Shown piece after piece: positions 43,826 through 54,729 of a stretch of 64,000 nt of DNA. This DNA comes from Hypholoma sublateritium FD-334 SS-4 (Eukaryota; Basidiomycota; Agaricomycetes; Agaricales; Strophariaceae), in NCBI GenBank assembly GCA_000827495.1, contig KN817582.1:1-64000 (forward strand), in the 5' to 3' direction. The stretch's first letter is position 1. Each line of letters opens with the position of its first letter. A program made the translations under genes and the position numbers. The notes beneath the pieces are model-generated. The model worked only from the letters and a program-made list of their open reading frames with translations, was not told the DNA's origin and did no database searches.

Positions 43826-45000
43826 CTACACAACGACNGTCNNCAACTNTACCTGGTAGGCCAACGACTTCCATCTACCGGCAATCCGAATGTGCTCAGG
43901 GTTCTTTCCTTCTGCCAAGAAGAAAGANGCTCCTCCTATCCGTGGTGAGTGGCCAAAGGTTGTGCCCCAGCCCCAAGCTTGCAGGATAGCATTGATTCGG
44001 CCTAATGCTTTACTTCGCACCATAGGTCTTACTGNTCCNCNTCTATCTTGCCATGAAAACAACGGGTCTGATCTCCCNGCTGGTGTTATTTTCGCCATGT
44101 TCTTCAATGCCTTGATNGGGCATAGATTATTTTGTGGGACGATGAATACTGATTGAATTTCCCCCGTTTTGGCTGTTTTGGCTGAAGGTAANTCCAATCT
44201 TGCGTACTCTGAGCCATCCAGGTCTACTCCCATGACCACATCGCTTCTTTTTAGGTGTTTTCGCCCATCAAAGGAGGTCCTTGATGCTACCGATACTTNG
44301 CCAAATCGCATCATGCCCCAGAAGGCGCATAATACCATTGCCCAAACACACGCGTCAAATGGATCATCTAGGTCCAGTGAGTTCTCCAATGCATGTAACA
44401 TTGGTATTGTCATTGGTGGCCGCATTGGTCTGGTGCGTGTCCCGAACATATTTTGCATACCCCTTAGTGACCAGTCTATCCTCTGGTAGTCGTCCTTTGA
44501 TAGTGGTGGTGGCCAGCCTTGCACTATGTGCCATGCTCTAACCCCTGATAGGTATTTTCTCGCTGTTTGTACCGAGATTGGTTCAAACTTGATGTCACTG
44601 ACTATCGTGATCTGAAGTTCATCTGGGTCTGTTACTACCCACAGTGCGAAGGAGTGAAGGAGAGGAAATGATGCTGGTAGGCGCTGTGATTCAGGTATGG
44701 AGAAGTTATCACAAAAAGTGTGGAACTTCTTAATCGCTGATCCATAACTCTTGGGGTCACGTAGGGATGCCTGAGATGCCAAGTCCGCTAATAGTTTTAT
44801 GATCGGATCGTCGATTGTGGCCGGGGGAGGTGTATTTACCCCTTTCCACTGAAAAATCCTTTGGCCTGCTCTGCAGTTTGGGCGTAGCCACGCTCTTGGT
44901 CTGCTATTTTCGCTGATCTCTTGTTGCACTGCCGTCCTAGGATCCTGATTATTTCGCAGAATGTTTGGTACACTATTTGTGCGCAAAACTGGGAACGCAG
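43826..45000 (-). CDS. Tyrosine recombinase of the DIRS/Ngaro element
   Basis: Catalyses integration of the circular cDNA. The frame is open upstream to 45661, but that part overlaps RNase H coding in another frame, so the true start is near or inside the RNase H region. The N-terminal SAM-like part has SYGSAIKKFHTFCDNFSIPE. The catalytic part shows CAFWGMMRFG (first Arg), KTAKTGEIQSVFIVPQNNLC, GHSPRIGG (the H-x-x-R box, about 43958) and GRWKSLAYQV (candidate nucleophile Tyr, about 43870). The catalytic set appears complete, although several ambiguous codons leave the stop side unclear. Confidence 0.75.
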
Positions 45001-46700
45001 TTACCTGATTGAAAAAGGTTCCAGGATATTGATCAGCTCGCGGGGAAGTCCAGCATCTGATCTTATCTGCGCTTGTGGAAACCCTTTGAGGAAGTCTGAC
45101 ACTCGTCCCCTCGATAGGCTGTCTGTCACGTTTGACCTGCTGGTTACGTGTACTGCTTGCAATCGTATACTGTTCTTTGCGAGCATTATATAGATTCTCT
45201 TCGTGACCTCGTTTGTCTCTTGGCTCCTCGATCGACCCTTGTTCAGGACTGAGACTACCCCACTGTTGTCGGATCTGACCAAATAGTAACCTGGAGCTAG
45301 CAGTTTCTCGTAAAGCGCTAGAATAAGTGCTAATTCCACCNCNACTGCTTCTGCCCATCCAATGTCGTACTGTTGTTTTGGGCCTACGTGAACCCCTTGC
45401 CTCCACTTCCACACGGCCCAAAACTTGGATATGGCCACTCCTATACCAAAGTCTGTACTGGCGTCTCCCCACCAATTGAGATCGCTTGGTTCCTCTTTTT
45501 CTAAGGAAAGCTCTGGAGGTATGATTTCCAATAAGTCGAGAATCCACTTCAAATCCTGTGATACTGAATTTGGCGGGTTTAGACGCGCTCTCGGAGATTG
45601 GAATTTGTTCGCAAAATATGATATGCTCCTGAGAAATGGCCGGATAATGCGGTAAATACACGAGACATGAACCAATTTTCCGTGGAGACTTGCTGCCTCA
45701 TGCATGGTTGCTTTGAAATCCGTTGACCTCCATGCCTTGATCAATGCCATTATCTTCAACCACTTCTCTTGAGGTAAGCTCACTGATCGGGTAGCTAGAT
45801 TCCAGTCGAAGCCAATATATCTTTGAATCGCGGATAATGGACGTAACTTCTCCAGGCTCCAAGGAACGCCAATTGGTGCTGTAAGCCCAATGAAGTCTTC
45901 TTCTGTCCATGTGTGGTGTGGCAAGCGAATTACAAAGAAATCGTCCACCCATTTGATCAATGGGCCAAATCCTGCTTTGGTATAGATCCCAACAAGCATG
46001 TCCGCCACACATCCAAAAACGCCTGCACTTGATGACATGCCAAACATCACGGCCCTGTCTACCTGTACTTTGTCCTCCCACCAGATGCACAATGAGTTTT
46101 GTTGGTCTGGCCTTATAGGAGTAAGACGATATGCTGCCGAGATGTCGAATGTTGCAGCTAAACAACCATCTGGTAGTGAGAGGATGAGTTGAGCTGTTTT
46201 GTCGAAAGTGCCCCACTCTGTTGGAAACTCGTCGGAATTTATCCCAGTCTCTACCATCAAACGGCTTGTGGTTAAGGAGAGGCATTGAGTATCCAGTGTG
46301 CTGAGATCATGTCTAGGATTTAAGTGTACAAAATCCCTTTGCTGGATATCATAATCGATTGCTATTGCCCATCCATGGGTCCTCTCGATGTCCAGTACGA
46401 TGCGATGATGAGCGGCAAAGGCATCTGCTCGTGCATTGCCCAGGTGAACGCGAAGACGGTCCTCCATCACGCGCGAAGCTCCCAGCCAATCTGACAAGGA
46501 AATGAACCTCTCGGCCTTCCTGTCAAGTTGTTTGGATGTAAGTCCCCCTTGGGCATTTATAACGAACTCCTCATTGCTGTGCAGAGCTTTAATCTTCGCT
46601 GATTTGGTAAGACTCGTGTAAGGGATGTACTTGAATGCCGCAATGGCCTCGTCAACTTTAGCTGAGACGGCTACAGAATGGGTACCACAATTAGCACTTC
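45001..46700 (-). CDS. Reverse transcriptase-RNase H of the DIRS/Ngaro element
   Basis: The frame 46497-45001 continues in phase upstream to about 46700 (KIKALHSNEEFVINAQGG, then LDRKAERFIS). RT motif A is LAATFDISAAYRLTPIRPDQ, motif B AVMFGMSSSAGVFGCVADML, and motif C IKWVDDFFVIR, with VDD in place of YxDD. The RNase H domain has LNWWGDASTDFGIGVAISKF, VELALILALYEKLL and YYLVRSDNSGVVSVLNKG, giving Asp-Glu-Asp catalytic candidates. It ends ELINILEPFSIR near 45001. The polypeptide appears uninterrupted, so this copy may be recent. Confidence 0.8.
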
Positions 46701-46818
46701 ATAACTTCGAACAAAAATTTTGGTGCCCAAGATGTGGTCAAACAAGCAGGGACCAACCCAGTGCATACTAGCCAATGCCCAGTAGCCTGCTAATATACAT
46801 GCACTCTCTCCACCCTTA

Positions 46819-46915
46819 CGACGAAACAATATGGCCCACTCCTATCGAGTGTCCATCAAAGTCTCCATTTCACGACAAAAATGATACGGCCCACTCCTAT
46901 CGAGTGTCCGTCAAA
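46819..46915. repeat. Two-copy tandem repeat, period 55 bp, inside the retrotransposon
   Basis: Copies at 46819-46860 and 46872-46915 share acgac-aaa followed by ggcccactcctatcgagtgt and cc(a/g)tcaaa. The surrounding 46.70-46.93 kb does not continue the Gag or RT frames and may be an insertion or a spliced segment. Confidence 0.75.
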
Positions 46916-46932
46916 TGCTACTCGCAAAACGC

Positions 46933-47580
46933 CTATCGCGCAGTCGAGAGCGAACAATTTGTGCCCGCCGATGCTCCAGTCCTCCGTAGAACTGTGCACC
47001 GAACCCGGCCGACGACGATTTGGTAACAATAGTAGTGAAATGACTTACCGATTCCTAGGACGTTTTCTTTGAAGCCCGGGACAATGTCTGGAATGGTTAC
47101 CCTCTTGGTTTCCTTCTCTTTCTGACCTTCTCGGACAGCCCTCGATGTTCGTGCCCTTTGCGCTTCGTCGTCGTCCATAAATAACCTCTGTTCGTCTCCA
47201 GGATCCCTTCTATTTGGCGACTGTTGGCGGCTCTGATTGCCCTGTTCACTACCTCCTCCGCTGATCCTGTCGTCGATGTGTGCCTGGCCATTATTAGCTT
47301 GACGAGCTCTGCCTGCNTCCCTTTGTGCCTCAGCCAGCGCTTCTCTCAACCTCAATACTTCCTCCCTCAGTACTTGCTCGACTGGTCCATTCCCTGGGCG
47401 CCGATTATCGTAAATCGAGTCCNCGGAGTTTGCCCTACTNCTATTCCCGACTGGNTGTTCTGGCTGAAATTCTGGTGTTTGCGCTTGACCNCTCAATGTN
47501 TGCTGGGAATTGTTCCCTTCTCTTGCATTCCCAAGGTTCAGGCCAAGGTGTGCAGCCTGCGGGAATGTTCTGTTTGTCAT
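46933..47580 (-). CDS. Gag-like protein of the DIRS/Ngaro element
   Basis: MTNRTFPQAAHLGLNLGNAR followed by a Gln/Asn/Arg-rich region, a coiled-coil-like segment (VEQVLREEVLRLREALAEAQ), an acidic stretch and IPDIVPGFKENVLGIG. After that (about 47040) the frame runs into unrelated sequence containing the 55-bp repeat. The remainder of Gag probably resumes at about 46690 (KVDEAIAAFKYIPYTSLTKS), which is fused in frame to RT. Composition and position support Gag; no zinc knuckle is seen. Confidence 0.6.
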   Translation of the reverse strand: MTNRTFPQAAHLGLNLGNAREGNNSQXTLXGQAQTPEFQPEXPVGNXSRANSXDSIYDNRRPGNGPVEQVLREEVLRLREALAEAQRXAGRARQANNGQAHIDDRISGGGSEQGNQSRQQSPNRRDPGDEQRLFMDDDEAQRARTSRAVREGQKEKETKRVTIPDIVPGFKENVLGIGKSFHYYCYQIVVGRVRCTVLRRTGASAGTNCSLSTAR

Positions 47581-49388
47581 TGTATGAAAGATTTAGAACT
47601 ACGAGAATGAAGACTGAAGAGCAAGACTTTGAAATGCTCGCGTCGCTTGAAAGTGTGCGACGCGGTTCGAAGAAAAGGGCCACCGTGCGAAAAACTGCGG
47701 AGCTCCGCTAAACGCTTGTGTGGACGCTGGTGCACCTGCCTCGTCATGTGCACCCCGCTAATGAATCGAGAGTATCAGACGGCAGCCAGTGAAATGCATA
47801 TACAACTTACTTACATCGTATCTATGATACCCAGCTTTTATTGCTAAGACGCGACTAGGAGTAGTATCAAGCGTTGCTTGAAGGAGATCCCGACAATTAT
47901 AAATTAGAACGCGCATATATGCGCTTTTCCGACAGTTTGTAATGCAGGCGGTGGGGAGAGGGAGAAGGAGGGAAATGACAGGGGTCGGCGTTCTGCGAAC
48001 GGACTTACAAGCGGGCTTGTAAATAGATCTCCTTTCAATTCCCCCACCACTACCAAGGGGTGGGCACAAAAAATCTCAGATATATGATGTCGATTTTTTT
48101 GGATAAGGGTTTTCTGACCGGCCCTCCCCCCCTCCTTCCTAAATAGGAAGGTAAAAATCACGTGTTTGATCACATCAGTGTACTTAGGTCATATATTTTG
48201 TCGGGCAATGACCTTTGCCTCGCGGTGTTTACCAATGAAAAGGAGATCTATTCCCTGCTTTTGCATATTTAGAGGAAGATATGATGGAAAGGGATGATTG
48301 GGAGTTGAATTTCTTATTGACAATCAGTGAAGAAATATATTTTAGCTTGATTGCAAGTTGCTGGCAACAATTTTGATGCATATAAAGCACTGTAACTAAT
48401 AATCATGAGTTATACATCACCTTCAATCACTTCTAACAAGAATGAAAACTTTTACAAAGCTTTAGGCACTTTGTAGGAATGAGCAGGGACTTGCCCAAGT
48501 GTCAGAATGTCCAATAATTTTAAAATGCAAATGATTCCCTCATGTCGGTTGTTTCCGGTAGCCGTAATGCCGGGTTTACCAAGATTTATGACTAAAAAAA
48601 GCAGGTGCATGGCTAAAAACCTCTCGCGCNTGGCTTGCTCACTGAGAACAATGTTGAGTGCNTATCTTTAAGGCATATAAAGCATATATTCACATNCAAT
48701 TGTTCATTTTGAAGGTGAAAAAAAAAGTTTGGTTAAGCCCTCCAGGGCCGACCCTCCCCCCCCACATCATATGCCGGCAATTGCCGGTGCACACCCCTTG
48801 ACCACTACTTAAGTATCTCCTCCCTTCCCCACCATTTCCTTTCCTTCTCCCTCTCCTATCTCTCCCTGTACCGCTTCAATTACTTCCACAACTATCTTAT
48901 TTCCACTACCACCACCTATTGCTGTAGCATTGCCCACCGACATAAGTATGTTGAATGTACGGTACACGGTACACCGAGGCACGCAAATGCGTTTTCTCCT
49001 GGGATGACCTCTATACCTCTATACTGAGCTCAATGCGCGCTAAGTACCAGAACCTGCAACTGTCTCGGAATAATTCGTAAGTCTGCTGCATCAAAAGTGC
49101 ATATATGCGTGGTCTAATTTAAATAATGATTGTCAGAGTCCCCTTCAAGCACTGGGGCCCAGCGCGAGAGACTGCTGTGTATTTTTACTGGATTTTCTTG
49201 TCAATTTACATGTTACTGAAATCTGCAGCAGGGATAAAAGTCGAGACTCTTTTACCGTGATTTCCTGAAGTGCGGCTCAGCGCGCCGCTCGGCCGGAGGT
49301 TGGAGCCGTATAGTCACGTGAGCATCCTGACGCTGTCAATCATTTTTCGGCGACAGTTGCAGACGACGACGACGACGACGACATCGAC
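47581..49388. other. Repeat-derived intergenic DNA and helicase promoter
   Basis: Contains two C-rich tracts with similar flanks: ggttttctgaccggccctcc (about 48107) and agggccgaccctcccccccc (about 48745). Three ambiguous bases at about 48630-48697 suggest multicopy sequence. A segment near 48000 (acttacaagcgggcttgtaa followed by atagatc) resembles 61688-61709 (gtaagcgaacttgtaaatag then atc). No protein-coding gene recognised. The final 120 bp is the helicase leader, ending in a (gac)n run at 49363-49383. Confidence 0.45.
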
Positions 49389-51933
49389 ATGCTGCCGCGC
49401 CTCCCCTCCACATCCCGCCGCGCCGCGCTGTACCACAGCAGTGCGACCACCAGCGCAGCTTCCAGACAGCCGCAGCGACGCAGGCCCGAGTTCACGCGCG
49501 ACGAAGTCCCTCACTCCGGGAGAACGGCTGCACCGGAGAGGCGACCGCGCGTCGACATTCCTGATAGGTCAGGGAACTCTAGATTCTCGGACGGCCCACC
49601 TCGAAGCTCTAGCTTTGGCGAACGCCGCCCGAGTGGGAGCTCCCACCTCAACGACCGCAGGGGCGCGCCCAGGGACCGCCCCAGCTATCGTGCGGATTCC
49701 AGCGTTGGCGACCGCGGCGCCTCTCGTACCAACTTCCGCAGAGACGCAGACCGTCGTGACTCTCCTAGAGGTGCTAGCTTTGGCGACCGCAGCTCGAGTG
49801 GGAACTCTAGCTTCAGCGAACGCCGTGTGGCGCCGAGGGACAACCCTAGCTATCGTGCGGAGTCTAGCTATGGCGACCGCGGGGCCTCCCGCACCACAGA
49901 CCATCGCGCAGATTATGATGACCACCGTTTCTCCGCCCGCCGCTCATCCACTCCCATCCTTGACCCCCGCACGCCGCCCCGGAACCCGCTCGTCCCCGCC
50001 TCCTCGCCCGCGCTCTCCCTCGATTCTGCCATACCAACTTACACCCCGGACGAATTTCCCCACGCTAGCACGGACTACGACAACCCGGAGGACGCCGACG
50101 AGTTCTTCCACCCCCTCGAGCCCGTCTCCACCGCCTCCACCCCAAAATCTGCGTCCAAGTCCGCTGTCGACGCCGCCGGCAGCTTCACCTCCCCCCCGCT
50201 CCTCCCCGGCTTCGTCGCGTCCCTCAAGGAGCTTCTCGGACCCAGCGCTACGCCCACGCCCATCCAGAGCCTGAGTATTGCGCACTGCGTCTCCCCCGCC
50301 TCCGATGTCGGCGCACCCCAAGGATGGAAGCAGTTCCTCCTCGCGTCCGAGACCGGGTCGGGTAAGTCGATCGCGTACCTTCTCCCGCTCCTCCAGGGCA
50401 TCAAGATCGCTGAGGGCGCTGAGGGCGTGAGCGCCCCCGTCGCACCTACAGGACCCGTGCGTCTGTACAACCCGCGCGGGCTCGTCCTCGCGCCGACGCA
50501 CGAGCTCGCGCGCCAGCTGGCGGTCACGGCCAAGTCCCTGCTCCATGAAGTCAAGCTGCGCGTGGTGTGCACGAGCCGCGCGAATGGCGCCACCCCGCTC
50601 GCCGACCCCTCGCGCGCGCGCGCAGGCGGCACCGCGTCCAAGATGGCGGAGATGGTCGGGAACATGGCGATGGCGCCTGATGGGACGATGCAGGTGAAGA
50701 AGAGCGCACACCCCGTCAGCGTGCTCGTCGGGACGCCGATGAAGCTGCTCGAGATGGTGCGCGGGCGTGGGTGGGACCGTGCCATCCAGGAGGAAAAGGC
50801 CGGGAATGAGCGCGGCGTGTATGAGGAGCTCAAGATCCGCCGCGGGCGCGACAAGGTGGTGCACTTTGGCACGTGGCGCGCGAAGCCTGAGCTCGGGCTC
50901 GCGAATGTGGAGTGGGTCGTCGTCGACGAGGCCGATGTCTTATTTGGTATGCTTCCCTTTTTACTTCTTTGCTTTCTGTGTTGACGTATTTCTAGACCCC
51001 GACTTCCAGGAGACGACACGCACGCTCCTCGCCGACATCAGCGCCGCGCGGGGACACGTCCTCCCGCCCGCCGCCTCGGAAGCCGTCCCTACCACACTCG
51101 CACAGGCCCCGTCCACCCGCGCGCTCTCCTCCTCCCCTGTTGACGCTGCCCCTCCTACCTCCTCCACAACCACAGAACCCCCAACGACAATCGATTACCC
51201 GTTCCACCTCCTCCTCACCTCTGCGACGATCCCCAAGTCGCTCGCGGCCTACCTCGCAGCTTACCACCCGCGCCTCGTGCGCCTCGCGTCGCCGCGCCTG
51301 CACCGCCTCCCGAAGAGCCTGCAGACGGAGTACGTCGCGTGGACGGGCGGGCGCAAGGAGGCCGACGTGGTGCGGCGGCTGCGCCGCGTCTGGGCGGAGG
51401 ACGCCAGTGGGCAGAACGCTTCTGCCAAGGAGGGCGGCGAGGGGGGTAAAGTGCAGAAGCTCTCGCAGGTGCTCATATTCTGCAACCGCAGCACCAAGGC
51501 CGTCGAGCTCGCCGCGCACCTCGAGGCGCAGGGCATCAAGTGCGCGGCGCTCACGAGCCGCAGCGCCGAGCGCGGGCGAGGCTCGAACCGCCACCTCGCG
51601 GCGTTCCTGCGCGGGCCGCGCGCCTCTCCCCCCTCTCCCCATTCTTCCTCCACCGACCCCGCCACTCCTACTGCTCAACTCGCAGATCCAAAAACCACCC
51701 CGCACGTCCTCATCACGACCTCCCTCCTCTCTCGGGGGCTTGACTTCTCCCCCGCAATCAAGCACGTGTTCATCGTCGACGAGCCGCGCAACACCGTCGA
51801 CTTCCTGCACCGTGCGGGGCGCACGGGGCGTGCCGGCGCGTGGGGCAAGGTTGTAGTGTTTGGGAAGATGAAGGGGCGTGGCGCCGAGAGGGGAAGGGAG
51901 GTGAGGCGCAGGGTGGGGGCGCTGACGAAGTAG
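49389..51933 (+). CDS. MRH4: DEAD-box RNA helicase, mitochondrial Mrh4-like
   Basis: RNA helicase; Mrh4 acts in mitochondrial large-subunit assembly. The N-terminus MLPRLPSTSRRAALYHSSAT is Arg/Ser-rich like a mitochondrial presequence. An Arg/Ser/Asp-rich linker with an internal duplication follows. Motifs: Q-like TPTPIQSLSI, I ASETGSGKS, Ia APTHELARQL, Ib VGTPMKLLE (TPxK rather than TPxR), II VDEADVLF, III LTSATIP, IV LIFCNRSTKAVEL, V LITTSLLSRGLDF and VI HRAGRTGRAG. One intron (about 50947-50995) splits F-DPDF directly after motif II. It ends RRRVGALTK-TAG. The frame from 49389 is open throughout exon 1. The conserved core is typical of the Mrh4 branch, but assignment to that branch rather than another mitochondrial DEAD-box protein rests on motif Ib and the presequence. 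Confidence 0.82.
49590..49900 (+). repeat. Internal coding duplication in the helicase N-terminus
   Basis: Two in-frame copies: SSSFGERRPSGSSHLNDRRG, then APRDRPSYRADSSVGDRGAS; and ASFGDRSSSGNSSFSERRVA, then PRDNPSYRAESSYGDRGAS. They align at protein and nucleotide level (ctagctttggcgaacgccgc / ctagctttggcgaccgcagc). The spacing is about 180 bp. Confidence 0.8.
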
Positions 51934-52215
51934 GGACGTCGTTAAAATCTCCTATGTTACTTATCTAGCTAATACTAATTCCCCACTCCATAATTCATAC
52001 TACTCTGGAACCGATCTGACAGTATGCAAATACTCTCATGATGCATGAGTGCTCATATGAGTCTTAGACGCCCAGACACGTCAACGTGATGATGATAACA
52101 TCAGTTACGCTAATGGACCCGCATAACATGTATTTCAATAGTGTACCGCTATCAGCAAGTGTAATACATTTGGCATTGTCTGATGGCTTTTGCCAGTGAA
52201 CGGGAAGTTCAGCGG
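51934..52215. other. Short convergent intergenic region
   Basis: AT-rich 3' flank shared by the helicase and GGRGGD gene A. Nothing further seen. Confidence 0.4.
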
Positions 52216-52727
52216 CTACTTGTTCTTCGATCCAATATCACCTCCAGCTCCCCCTGTAGCGCGGTTCACAGAAGCGGAACCACCTGTCCCAGACGCTGGA
52301 GTAGACGTTTTGGATTGTCAAATTTCATGAGATAAATAATGGTAAAAAAGCGCACTGAGTTCCGCCTCGCCGAAGTCTTGTTCCAGCCCAGCGGTAGAAT
52401 TAGCAGACCCAATGTCCCCACCGCGCCCTCCAGTGGAGTACTGGCTACCGGATCCACCTCCTCCGGTGTCTGTTTACATACAGTTAATGATGTTATGTGA
52501 ATATTAGAGGCGGAAGAAAACGTGCTCAGGTTGGAACCTTCAAAGTTCTGGGTCGCGAAGTTACTATTTCCTGAACCAACATCGCCTCCACGTCCACCTA
52601 AACCTGCTGCGGTACCGCTGCCTCCGTTTCCGGAAGCTGTACACCGTTCAGTAAATGAGGTGGCTATGTGAATGAAGGGGAAACCCTCACTGATATGGGC
52701 GCCTCTGAAGCTCTGGGAGTGTGCCAT
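52216..52727 (-). CDS. GGRGGD-module glycine-rich protein A
   Basis: Unknown function. Four exons encode about 120 aa. Exon 1 is MAHSQSFRGAHI. Exon 2 is SGNGGSGTAAGLGGRGGDVG followed by SGNSNFATQNFEGSNL. Exon 3 is TGGGGSGSQYSTGGRGGDIG followed by SANSTAGLEQDFGEAEL. Exon 4 is SGTGGSASVNRATGGAGGDI, then GSKNK-TAG. Each exon after the first is one module: (S/T)G-x-GG-x-(G/A)S, a spacer, GG(R/A)GGD(I/V)GS-x-N, then an acidic QDF-type tail. All junctions are phase 1 after an A. The second intron uses a GC donor (gcacgt...acag). No signal peptide, membrane segment or cysteines. Genes B and C share the plan. Confidence 0.7.
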
Positions 52728-54023
52728 GTTTGATTTGAATTTAGTTTGAGTTATATATTTCGTTGTAAGAGTTGAGACGGTTCGAACTTTGAGTGATGAA
52801 TTTGGAGTCCATTTTATACCCGCGTATCACCATCCCCCCAACCAAAATGTGAATCGTGAACTTCATTATCCGGAGGTTAACTTCGCCGATTCCACGTCGC
52901 AATGTAGCAGCGGATTGTATTGGAACAATGGCTCAATTTGCTGAACAGAAGTATGCTTTTGGAAGCTCCTGTTGGAAGCTGATCTTAGTGTCTGACTTTC
53001 TCCTACACGGTTTGGAGGATCTGATGGCGTTCTCAGCAATGAGCGGAGGCCATCTGTGTCCGTCATTTGAATCATTCAAGCATTGCGTCGTCGTTGTCAG
53101 AATGCCTGCTGACCTGCCTTCTACAAATCTGCGCACCTCATGATCGTGCCAGCCTTACACTTCCATACTTAATCCAACAGATGAAGCATTAATCTACCTT
53201 CTAAGGGAGCAAACACATAGGAGTTGAGTGCGGCATAGATTTACAGCCTGATTTGTGTGGCGAACATCGGGCGGACTGCTCCCCGTCAGACCTTGGAATA
53301 TCGTGAATTATAATGTGGAACGGTAAGCCTAAGCTGTTGTACACCCTACACTCCAATCATGCGAATTATCGATGGACGTCGCTGCTGCTTCTCACCTCCT
53401 GCGCATATGCGAGCACGGGCTTGGCGTGGGAAATGGTTGCTTCCGGGAGATGTGGCACTGTGAACACTCTACGTTACTGTTCCCCCACATAAAGATACGC
53501 CTACATATCTGTTAATTTTTGAGTTCTTTCATTTGATGCTGTTCCAGTTAGGCTGCATATGTACATCTGCGTACCTCAAATTATCGGCGTCAAAAAGTGT
53601 CCGTGCAGCCTTGAGCTTCATCCGATAGCAAGCTACCGCAGGTTGTTATCCATACATTCCCGTATAATGGGTAAACACATCAGCTACTTACTTGGTCGAC
53701 GCACATCAGGGTAGCATGAAGAAATCGTTCTCACCCGCCAGGAACTTAAATACAGGGGCTGGCCACGTTTCTGCAGGTCGGCGAGGTATACCCGCCACCC
53801 GCGCGTCGCGCGTCGCGGGAAAATACGCACAAATACGCGCCGGGATACATGGCCGCGTAATGCACTGGGTATTCTGGACTGATTAACGGGCGGTCGATTA
53901 ATTGCTTCTGTTTTGTTCTACAGCAGCCGTAAATTATGCATTGATTCAATTCAAAATACGACCATAAAATTGAGTAATTTCTCAAAACGCGGTACAGAGG
54001 ACAGAATGATACTGCAATGGGCC
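52728..54023. other. Intergenic between GGRGGD genes A and C
   Basis: Overlapping short frames near 52856-53143 on both strands have no family signature. Nothing recognisable in 53150-54020. Confidence 0.4.
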
Positions 54024-54729
54024 TCAATTCCGAATGTCGAGTTTGGCTGCCATGCGCTCCTGTTCGAGCTCGGTCTCATTCAGACAGTTTTTTTCGTTCT
54101 TCGCCGCCAACCACAGCTTTGAGATAGAGATATACAAATTTATGTAAATGGGTTCATACCGTTGATACCGTTTTGACGAAGTGCTATTATCGTTTCCCGA
54201 ATTTTGAATATATGTGGCAGTTCCGTCTTTAGAGTCTCCGACGGCGTTTCCACACCCACGGGATCCAGTGCCTACAGATTATATCTTTAGATTATGATTT
54301 CAAAATAGGTACCGATAATCACTGATATTAGGTTGTGTCCAGTCTTGAATCATCGTGAACTTGGGGCTCTTTTGCGTCGAGGCTTCTTCGAACAACGTTG
54401 TGTATGGGGTGGTGTGAACCAACTTCCAGGTTTTTAAGCTCGGGATACCCTTTGTGTTCATCCATAGTTGCGGCCCATCTACAGATAATTCAGTATAATC
54501 ATTATAACCACAGTGGTAAAGGAGAGACGCACAGAAGTTGATGGTTACATTGTTCACATTGGTGAAATATGACCCGTCGTAGGATCCAATGTCCCCGCCT
54601 CTGCCACCACTACCTCCATCACCAGATCCTAGATAATGTGTAAAATATTATCACTATAGTGCGGGTTAATCCAGAGGAAGCCTGTGCACACTTACGGATG
54701 TTGGAGCTGTCCAAGTCCTGTGAAAACAT
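54024..54729 (-). CDS. GGRGGD-module protein C, divergent member with an extra domain
   Basis: Start ATG at 54729: MFSQDLDSSNI, matching the QDF-x-x-SNL tail of a module in A and B. An intron (gtaagt...atctag) follows, then SGDGGSGGRGGDIGSYDGSY and FTNVNNVTINF. The next exon is GPQLWMNTKGIPSLKTWKLV, then HTTPYTTLFEEASTQKSPKF and a continuation to QPNIS. The next exon, GTGSRGCGNAVGDSKDGTAT, runs on to SSKRYQRYEPIYI... and a stop at 54024. The first modules agree with A and B; the middle exon is unrelated to them and looks like a small beta domain. The end is uncertain because a donor (gtatga) follows YQR at about 54162. A longer upstream exon (…GTPTMIFIDNRFRLYIT…) in another frame was not joined. 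Confidence 0.5.

Larger units (their letters stand above)
43691..47580 (-). mobile_element. Tyrosine-recombinase retrotransposon (DIRS/Ngaro type)
   Basis: Order on the minus strand: Gag-like protein (47580-46933), a disrupted stretch, reverse transcriptase plus RNase H (about 46700-45001), then a tyrosine recombinase (about 45000-43826). A recombinase in place of a DDE integrase, and no aspartic protease seen, define the DIRS order. No methyltransferase-like domain fits between RNase H and the recombinase, which favours the Ngaro group over DIRS1-like elements. Ambiguous bases cluster at 43.69-45.35 and 47.3-47.5 kb, as expected for merged copies. Others at 48.63-48.70 suggest the 5' end may extend that far. 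Split direct or inverted terminal repeats were not identified. Confidence 0.8.

Noticed and set aside
49270..50274. A 334-residue Pro/Thr/Ala-rich frame over the helicase N-terminus
   Set aside because: Alternate frame of the helicase first exon. The helicase frame carries the presequence and continues into motif I.
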